A stretch of DNA of 64,000 nucleotides, from contig NZ_MTLG01000074.1 of the NCBI RefSeq assembly GCF_002192695.1, positions 62,001-126,000 of the forward strand, in the 5' to 3' direction. The notes under the pieces are model-generated. The model had not been told where the DNA came from and did no database searches. It saw only the letters and a program-made list of their open reading frames with translations. Made by a program: the position numbers and the translations under genes. Numbering within the stretch: position 1 is the first letter of the stretch; every line of letters begins with the position of its first letter. Shown in pieces: positions 58,066-64,000 of this stretch. The DNA comes from Achromobacter xylosoxidans (GTDB lineage: Bacteria > Pseudomonadota > Gammaproteobacteria > Burkholderiales > Burkholderiaceae_B).

Positions 58066-59631
58066 CTAGACCGAAGCGGCCTTCTTGCGGGATTTCGGCA
58101 TCTCGATGAAGATCTCGCTGCCCTGGGGCTTGCGTCCGAACAAGGTGCCTTCCGACACCCCGCCCGAGCAGCCGTTGCCGAAGGTGAAGCCGCAGCTGCC
58201 CTTCTCGTTAAAGCTGTCCTCGACCACTTCCTTGTGGCTGCTGGGCACCACGAAGCGATCCTCGTAGTCGGCGATGGCCATGATCTTGTACATGTCCTGC
58301 ACCGTCGCCTCCGTCAGCCCCACCTGCTCCAGCAAGGCCGTGTCGCGTTCGCCGTGCACGGTCTCCGAGCGCTTGTAGGCGCGCATCGCCAGCATGCGTT
58401 CCAGCGCCTGCAACACCGGCGCTTCCTTGCCCGCCGTCAGCAGATTGGCCAGGTAGCGCACCGGGATGCGCAGACTGGACACGTCGGGGATCATGGCGCT
58501 CTTGCCCACCGTGCGGCTCGGCATCTGGCCGGACTCGGCGGCGGTCTGGATGGGCGACAGCGGCGGGATGTACCAGACCATGGGCAAGGTGCGGTATTCC
58601 GGATGCAGCGGGAACGCGACGCGCCACTCCACCGCCATCTTGTAGACCGGCGACTTGCGGGCGGCTTCGAGCCACGATTCCGGGATGCCCTGTTCGCGCG
58701 CGGCGGCGATCACCTCGGGCGAATGCGGGTCCAGGAACAGGTCGAGCTGCGACTGGTACAGGTCCTGCTCGTTGGCGGTGGACGCGGCGTGCTCGATCTG
58801 GTCGGCGTCATACAGCATCACGCCCAGGTAGCGGATGCGGCCCACGCAGGTTTCCGAGCACACCGTGGGCTGGCCGGCCTCGATGCGCGGATAGCAGAAG
58901 GTGCACTTCTCGGCCTTGCCGCTGCTCCAGTTGTAATAGATCTTCTTGTACGGGCAGCCGGAGATGCACATGCGCCAGCCGCGGCACTTGTCCTGGTCGA
59001 CCAGCACGATGCCGTCGTCTTCGCGCTTGTAGATGGAACCGGACGGGCAGCTGGCGACACAGGCCGGGTTCAGGCAGTGTTCGCACAGGCGCGGCAGGTA
59101 CATCATGAAGGTGTTCTCGAAGGTCGAGTACATCTCCTTCTGCACGCCCTCGAACAGCGCGTCGCGGCTGCGCGCGCTGAATTCGCCGCCCAGGTCGTCT
59201 TCCCAGTTCGGGCCCCAATGGATCTTGTCCATCTTCTTGCCGGTCAGCACCGACACCGGACGCGCGGTGGGCGGGGTCTGCGACAGCGGCGCCTTCTGCA
59301 GGTGCTCGTAGTCGAAGGTGAACGGCTCGTAGTAGTCGTCGATCTGCGGCAGGTTCGGGTTGGCGAAGAGATTGGCCAGGATGCGCAGCTTGCCGCCCTG
59401 GCGCGGTTCCAGCTTGCCGGCGGTGGTACGCTTCCAGCCGCCCTTCCACTTCTCCTGGTTCTCCCATTCCTTGGGATAGCCGATGCCGGGCTTGGTTTCC
59501 ACGTTGTTGAACCAGGCGTACTCGACGCCGTCGCGGCTGGTCCAGACGTTCTTGCAGGTGACCGAGCAAGTGTGGCAGCCGATGCACTTGTCCAGGTTCA
59601 GCACCATGCCGATTTGGGCGCGTATCCTCAT
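58066..59631 (-). CDS. narH: Respiratory nitrate reductase beta subunit NarH
   Basis: The protein is 521 aa. Four ferredoxin-type Cys groups are visible: CIGCHTCSVTC near the N-terminus, CEHCLNPACVASCP, CRGWRMCISGCP (the Trp-containing group of the [3Fe-4S] cluster) and CTFCYPRIEAGQPTVCSETC. It relays electrons from NarI to NarG. It starts inside the end of narG (ATGA overlap). Confidence 0.96.
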   Translation of the reverse strand: MRIRAQIGMVLNLDKCIGCHTCSVTCKNVWTSRDGVEYAWFNNVETKPGIGYPKEWENQEKWKGGWKRTTAGKLEPRQGGKLRILANLFANPNLPQIDDYYEPFTFDYEHLQKAPLSQTPPTARPVSVLTGKKMDKIHWGPNWEDDLGGEFSARSRDALFEGVQKEMYSTFENTFMMYLPRLCEHCLNPACVASCPSGSIYKREDDGIVLVDQDKCRGWRMCISGCPYKKIYYNWSSGKAEKCTFCYPRIEAGQPTVCSETCVGRIRYLGVMLYDADQIEHAASTANEQDLYQSQLDLFLDPHSPEVIAAAREQGIPESWLEAARKSPVYKMAVEWRVAFPLHPEYRTLPMVWYIPPLSPIQTAAESGQMPSRTVGKSAMIPDVSSLRIPVRYLANLLTAGKEAPVLQALERMLAMRAYKRSETVHGERDTALLEQVGLTEATVQDMYKIMAIADYEDRFVVPSSHKEVVEDSFNEKGSCGFTFGNGCSGGVSEGTLFGRKPQGSEIFIEMPKSRKKAASV

Positions 59632-62600
59632 GATTGCTTCTCTTCTTGTTGCGTTGCTTCAACCAGCGGACCTTCCAGCCAGTCCACCTTCTTCATCTTG
59701 CGCAGCACCACGAACTCGTCGCGGTTGGCGCCCACGGTGCCGTAGTAGTTGAAGCCGTAGGCCTGCTGGGCGTAGCCGCCGATCATGTGCGTGGGCTTGA
59801 GCACCGTGCGCGTGACCGAGTTATGGATGCCGCCGCGCTTGCCGCTGGTTTCGGCGCCAGGCACGTTCACGATCTTTTCCTGCGCGTGGTACATCAGGCA
59901 CATGCCCACCGGCACGCGCTGGCTGACCACCACCCGCGCCGTCAGGGTGCCGTTCACGTTGAAGACTTCGACCCAGTCGTTGTCGACCAGCCCGGCCTGC
60001 TTGGCCTCGGCTTCGGAAATCCACACGTGGGGACCGCCGCGGCTCAGCGTCAGCATGCGCAGGTTGTCCGAGTACGTGCTGTGGATGCCCCACTTCTGGT
60101 GCGGCGTCAGCCAGTTCAGGACCAGTTCCTTTTCGCCGTTCGGGTAGCGGCCCAGCATGGGCGCGACCGTCTTGGTGTCGATGGCCGGCTTGTACACGCA
60201 GGAGCCTTCGCCGAAGTCCAGCATCCAGCGATGGTCCTGGTAGAACTGCTGGCGGCCGGTCAGCGTGCGCCATGGGATCAGCTCGTGCACGTTGGTATAG
60301 CCGGCGTTGTAGCTGACTTCCTCACTTTCCAGGCCCGACCAGGTGGGCGCGGAAATGATCTTGCGCGGCTGCGCCTGGATGTCGCGGAAGCGGATCTTGT
60401 CGTGCTCGCGTCCGATGGCCAGATGCGCGTGCTCGCGCCCCGTGATCTTGCTCAACGCTTCCCAGGCCTTGACCGACACGTGGCCGTTGGTCTCGGGCGC
60501 GAAGGTCAGGATCATCTCGGCGGCGTCGATGGCAGTGTCCAGGCGCGGCCGGCCCTGGCTCACGCCCGGCTCGGTCACGCTTTCGTTGATGCCGGCCAGT
60601 TCATGGACTTCGTGCTCGGTGTTCCAGTTGATGCCCTTGCCGCCGTTGCCCAGCTTGTCCAGCAACGGACCCACCGAGGTGAACTTGCGGTAGATGTCGT
60701 TGTAGTCGCGCTCGACCACGGTCATGTTGGGCGCGGTCTTGCCCGGGACCAGGTCGCATTCGCCCAGCTTCCAGTCCTTGGGCTCGAAGGCTTGGCCCAG
60801 TTCCCCCGGGGTGTCGTGCATCAGCGGAGTCAGCACCACGTCGCGGCGCTTGCCCAGGTAGGGGCCGCCGATCTCGCTGAACTTCTTGGCCAGCAGCTTG
60901 TAGATCTCCCAGTCGGTCTTGCTTTCCCACAAGGGCTGCACGGCTTCGCTCAGCGGATGGATGAACGGATGCATGTCCGAGGTGTTGAGGTCGTCCTTCT
61001 CGTACCAGGTGGCCGTGGGCAGCACGATGTCGCCGTACAGGCAGGTGGTGCTCATGCGGAAGTCCAGCACCGTCAGCAGGTCCAGCTTGCCTTCGGCGGC
61101 GTCCTCCTGGTAGGTCACCTCGGTGGGCTTGATCGCTTCGGCTTCGTCGCCGAACACCGCGTTCTGCGTGCCCAGCAGGTACTTCAGGAAGTACTCGTGG
61201 CCCTTGCCGCTGGAGCCCAGGATGTTGGAGCGCCACACGAACATGTTGCGCGGGAAGTTGGCCGGGTCGTCGGGGTTCTCGCAGGACATGCGCAGTTCGC
61301 CCGACTTGAGCTGTTCGGCGACAAACGCCACCGGGTCCTTGCCCTGGCTTTCGGCCTGCGCCACCACGTCCAGCGGGTTGGTGCGCAATTGCGGCGCCGA
61401 CGGCAGCCAGCCCATGCGCTCGGCGCGGGCGTTCAGGTCGATCATGCTGAGGTCGCCGTAGCGGCCGCGGTCCGCGGTCGGGCCCAGGATTTCCTGGACG
61501 TTCAGCTTTTCGTGGCGCCACTGGCTGGTGTGCGCGTAGAAGAACGAGGTGCCGTTCATCTGGCGCGGCGGGCGGACCCAGTCCGCGGCGAAGGCCAGCG
61601 GGGCCCAGCCGAACTGCGGACGCAGCTTTTCCTGGCCCACGTAGTGCGCCCAGCCGCCGCCGCTCTTGCCCACGCAGCCGCACATCATCAGCATATTGAT
61701 GATGCCGCGGTAGATCATGTCCATGTGGTACCAGTGGTTCAGGCCAGCGCCGACGATCACCATGGACTTGCCTTCGGTGTCGTGGGCGTTCTGCGCGAAC
61801 TCGCGCGCCACCTGGATCACCTGCGCGCGCGGCACGCCGGTGTGCTTTTCCTGCCAGGCGGGCGTGTAAGGCACGTCATCGTCATAGGAGCTGGCGACGT
61901 TGCTGCCGCCCAGGCCCCGGTCCAGGCCGTAGTTGGCCATCTGCAGGTCGTACACCGTGGCCACCAGGGCTTCGCTGCCGTCGGCCAGGCGGATGCGGCG
62001 CGCCGGCACGTTGCGCACCTGCAGCTCGCCATGCTCGCTGCCGAAGTACGGGAAGCCCACACCGACCACGGCGTCGGACTGCTCCAGCAGGCTCAGCGTG
62101 GGCTCGATTTCGCGGCCGCTGCCGCCGTCCTTGGATTCCAGGTTCCAGCGGCCGACCTTCTCGCCGCCGTTGACCGCGCCCTCGCCCCAGCGGAAACCGA
62201 TGCTGCCATTGGGCGCGGCCAGGTCGCCGCTCTTGGCGTCCAGCACCAGCGTCTTCCAGTCGGGGTTGTTCTGCTCGCCCAGCGCGCCGTCCAGGTGCGA
62301 GGCGCGCAGGAAGTGGTCCGGCGCGTAAAAGCCGTCGCGCTCCTTCAGCAGCACCAGCATGGGCATGTCGGTGTAGCGCCGCACGTAGTCGCGGAAGTAA
62401 TCCGAAGCGCCGGACAGGTGGAATTCCTTCAGGATCACATGGCCCATGGCCATGGCGAGCGCGGCGTCGGTGCCTTGCTTGGGGGCCAGCCAGATGTCGC
62501 CGAACTTGACCATTTCGCCGAAGTCGCTGGACACGGCCACCGTCTTGGTGCCCTTGTAGCGCACCTCGGTGTAGAAGTGCGCGTCCGGCGTGCGGGTCTG

Positions 62601-63371
62601 GGGCACGTTGGAGCCCCACACCATCAGGTAGGTCGAGTTGTACCAGTCGGCCGATTCCGGCACGTCGGTCTGTTCGCCCCAGATCTGCGGGCTGGCGGGC
62701 GGCAGGTCGCAGTACCAGTCGTAGAAGCTCAGGCAGGCGCCGCCCAGCAGGCTGAGGTAGCGTGCGCCGGCCGCATAGCTGACCATGGACATGGCCGGGA
62801 TCGGCGAAAAGCCGATCACGCGGTCAGGGCCGAACTTCTTGATCGTCAACGCGTTGGCGGCGGCCACGATCTCCATCGCCGTATCCCAGTCGGCGCGCAC
62901 GAAGCCGCCCAGGCCGCGCACGGCCTTGTAGCGCTTGGCGCGCTTGGGGTCCTGGCTGATCCATTCCCAGGCCGCGATCGGGTCCATGGTCTTGCGGGCC
63001 TCGCGCCACATTTCCATGAGGCGGCCGCGGATCATCGGATACTTCACGCGCTGCGCCGAGTAGACGTACCAGCTGTAGGAGGCGCCTCGCGGACAGCCGC
63101 GGGGTTCATGGTTGGGCAGGTCCGGCCGCGTGCGCGGATAGTCGGTCTGCTGCGTTTCCCAGGTGATCAGGCCGTTCTTGACGTAGACCTTCCAGGAGCA
63201 GGAGCCCGTGCAGTTCACGCCGTGCGTCGACCGCACCACCTTGTCATGCTGCCAGCGGGCGCGGTAGGCGTTCTCCCACTTGCGGTCCTCGTTGACCGTC
63301 TCGCCGTGACCGTCCGCGAAGGTGGACTTCACCCGCGACATGAACTTCAAGCGGTCCAGAAAATGGCTCAT
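59628..63371 (-). CDS. narG: Respiratory nitrate reductase alpha subunit NarG
   Basis: The protein is 1247 aa, full length. The FS0 cluster motif HGVNCTGSCSWKVYVKNGL lies at about residues 49-67 (His and Cys ligands), followed by RGCPRGASYSWYVYSAQRVK. The Mo-bisMGD domain holds the conserved YLSLLGGACLSFYDWYCDLP with the Asp ligand region. It reduces nitrate on the cytoplasmic face with Mo-bisMGD. A 154-base gap separates it from narK. Confidence 0.97.
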   Translation of the reverse strand: MSHFLDRLKFMSRVKSTFADGHGETVNEDRKWENAYRARWQHDKVVRSTHGVNCTGSCSWKVYVKNGLITWETQQTDYPRTRPDLPNHEPRGCPRGASYSWYVYSAQRVKYPMIRGRLMEMWREARKTMDPIAAWEWISQDPKRAKRYKAVRGLGGFVRADWDTAMEIVAAANALTIKKFGPDRVIGFSPIPAMSMVSYAAGARYLSLLGGACLSFYDWYCDLPPASPQIWGEQTDVPESADWYNSTYLMVWGSNVPQTRTPDAHFYTEVRYKGTKTVAVSSDFGEMVKFGDIWLAPKQGTDAALAMAMGHVILKEFHLSGASDYFRDYVRRYTDMPMLVLLKERDGFYAPDHFLRASHLDGALGEQNNPDWKTLVLDAKSGDLAAPNGSIGFRWGEGAVNGGEKVGRWNLESKDGGSGREIEPTLSLLEQSDAVVGVGFPYFGSEHGELQVRNVPARRIRLADGSEALVATVYDLQMANYGLDRGLGGSNVASSYDDDVPYTPAWQEKHTGVPRAQVIQVAREFAQNAHDTEGKSMVIVGAGLNHWYHMDMIYRGIINMLMMCGCVGKSGGGWAHYVGQEKLRPQFGWAPLAFAADWVRPPRQMNGTSFFYAHTSQWRHEKLNVQEILGPTADRGRYGDLSMIDLNARAERMGWLPSAPQLRTNPLDVVAQAESQGKDPVAFVAEQLKSGELRMSCENPDDPANFPRNMFVWRSNILGSSGKGHEYFLKYLLGTQNAVFGDEAEAIKPTEVTYQEDAAEGKLDLLTVLDFRMSTTCLYGDIVLPTATWYEKDDLNTSDMHPFIHPLSEAVQPLWESKTDWEIYKLLAKKFSEIGGPYLGKRRDVVLTPLMHDTPGELGQAFEPKDWKLGECDLVPGKTAPNMTVVERDYNDIYRKFTSVGPLLDKLGNGGKGINWNTEHEVHELAGINESVTEPGVSQGRPRLDTAIDAAEMILTFAPETNGHVSVKAWEALSKITGREHAHLAIGREHDKIRFRDIQAQPRKIISAPTWSGLESEEVSYNAGYTNVHELIPWRTLTGRQQFYQDHRWMLDFGEGSCVYKPAIDTKTVAPMLGRYPNGEKELVLNWLTPHQKWGIHSTYSDNLRMLTLSRGGPHVWISEAEAKQAGLVDNDWVEVFNVNGTLTARVVVSQRVPVGMCLMYHAQEKIVNVPGAETSGKRGGIHNSVTRTVLKPTHMIGGYAQQAYGFNYYGTVGANRDEFVVLRKMKKVDWLEGPLVEATQQEEKQS

Positions 63372-63493
63372 TCTCTATTCTCCAAGAGCGCCGGTCCGGC
63401 CGGCGCGTACTGCGATCAATGCTGTTGAATCCATTGTGGGCTCGGCCCGCCTGCCGGACCATTCGCCGGTGGCACAGGCCGGGCGCGGCAGAA

Positions 63494-63503
63494 TGACTAG
63501 TCA
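63494..63503. promoter_or_regulatory. TGACTAGTCA palindrome between narK and narG
   Basis: A perfect 10-bp dyad in the 154-base narK-narG gap. A lone FNR-type half-site (ATCAA, 63415-63419) lies closer to narG. Neither is a good FNR or NarL site, so the role is uncertain. Confidence 0.3.
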
Positions 63504-63525
63504 CTCCGGCCGCATCCGTTTCGCT

Positions 63526-64000
63526 CTAGCAAGGCACCGGCGCATTGCGGCGGGCGTAGTACCACCAGGTGATGACCATGCAGGTGGCGTAGAACCCGAT
63601 GAAGCAGTACAGGGCGGCCTGCACGCTGCCCGTCATCTCCAGCGAGGTGCCGAAGCTGCGGGGAATGAAGAAGCCGCCATATGCGCCGATGGCACCCGAA
63701 AAGCCCAGCACCGCGGCCGATTCCTTGGCCGCGTCCGCCAGGGCCTGCTTCTGCGCCGCGGCGCCCCGCCCTTCGGCGGCCTGCGTGCGTTCGCGCAGGA
63801 AGATCACGGGGATCATGCGGAAGGTCGAACCGTTGCCCACGCCGGTCAGCGCGAACAGCACGATGAACATGGCCAGGAAACCGTGGAAATTGCCGACCTG
63901 TCCGGCTACGGGCAGGAACATCACCACGCCCAGCACCGCGACGATCATGGCCGCGAAGGTGAACAGCGTGACCCGCGCGCCGCCCAGCTTGTCCGACACC
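63526..64000 (-). CDS. narK: Nitrate/nitrite transporter NarK, C-terminal part (cut by window edge)
   Basis: About 158 residues are visible and the frame runs off the right edge. The segment covers the last membrane helices of an MFS transporter, with the nitrate signature GVGNGSTFRMIPVIFLRE and GFSGAIGAYGGFFIPRSFG. A C-terminal helix (ALYCFIGFYATCMVITWWYY) ends the protein. It imports nitrate or exchanges it for nitrite. It precedes narG on the same strand, so it opens the nar cluster. Confidence 0.92.
   Translation of the reverse strand, partial: VSDKLGGARVTLFTFAAMIVAVLGVVMFLPVAGQVGNFHGFLAMFIVLFALTGVGNGSTFRMIPVIFLRERTQAAEGRGAAAQKQALADAAKESAAVLGFSGAIGAYGGFFIPRSFGTSLEMTGSVQAALYCFIGFYATCMVITWWYYARRNAPVPC

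Noticed and set aside
59634..63428. A 1264-codon open frame on the plus strand opposite narG
   Set aside because: It is a mirror of narG caused by GC-rich third positions. The sequence is low-complexity His/Ala/Gly/Arg-rich with no domain, and narG is unmistakable.
63404..63436. ATCAA and TTGAAT in the narG upstream region considered as an FNR box
   Set aside because: The half-sites are in the everted order (ATCAA then TTGA), not TTGAT-N4-ATCAA, and the matching second half of the ATCAA site is poor.

Overview
The window is GC-rich, densely coded DNA from a betaproteobacterium of the Alcaligenaceae, most like Achromobacter or an environmental Bordetella. The evidence is indirect: four Bug/TctC-type periplasmic binding proteins, many LysR/GntR-controlled catabolic operons, and a complete narGHJI nitrate reductase cluster with narXL and ubiUVT. 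No rRNA, tRNA, CRISPR array, complete insertion sequence or prophage was seen.

Layout. (1) 1-1757, minus strand: a polar amino-acid ABC importer (binding protein, permease, and a second permease cut by the window edge). (2) 1953-3544, minus: two coupled exported proteins of unknown function, one a lipoprotein. (3) 3664-13014, plus: a nine-gene operon with a VOC protein, M14-like metallo-hydrolase, quinone-oxidoreductase-type MDR, hotdog thioesterase, Tat-exported peptide-type binding protein, two Dpp/Opp permeases, acyl-CoA synthetase and SDR. No ABC ATPase is present. (4) 13048-19826: macrodomain protein, an AT-rich patch (about 13.8-15.5 kb) with an orphan glycine-rich protein, an exported esterase, a VOC protein, LysR/NmrA and DUF2798. 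(5) 19197-20918, minus: an SDR-SugE-TetR operon with a strong upstream palindrome. (6) 20979-28521: acyl-CoA dehydrogenase, Bug protein, CoA-transferase, three LysR regulators and a second Bug gene. (7) 28629-31821, plus: type-1 periplasmic binding protein followed by a vanillate-demethylase-like Rieske oxygenase and its reductase. (8) 31818-39118: a sugar-acid-type module (DHDPS-family aldolase/dehydratase, two Bug proteins, RraA-like aldolase, IlvD/Edd dehydratase) flanked by two FCD-GntR regulators, each with a palindromic operator candidate. (9) 39238-48532: adhesin-E-like exported protein, acyl-CoA-dehydrogenase-like flavoprotein, alpha/beta hydrolase, MetY, class-V aminotransferase-like enzyme, an AapJ-type binding protein, a single-chain fusion of the two Aap permeases, and an SDR lacking the catalytic tyrosine. 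(10) 48658-64000, minus: an anaerobic nitrate respiration block, read narK(partial)-narG-H-J-I-PPIase-moaA-carbonic anhydrase-mobB-narX-narL-ubiU-V-T.

The last region is functionally coherent. It encodes nitrate import, the respiratory nitrate reductase and its chaperone, molybdenum-cofactor steps, nitrate sensing, and the oxygen-independent ubiquinone hydroxylation proteins that supply quinone without O2. Many neighbours overlap by ATGA, implying translational coupling. An FNR-like site lies upstream of ubiU.

The least explained items are the glycine-rich orphan gene at 14195-15250, the ATPase-less import/catabolism operon at 3664-13014, the fused permease at 45628-47781, and the carbonic anhydrase embedded between moaA and mobB.
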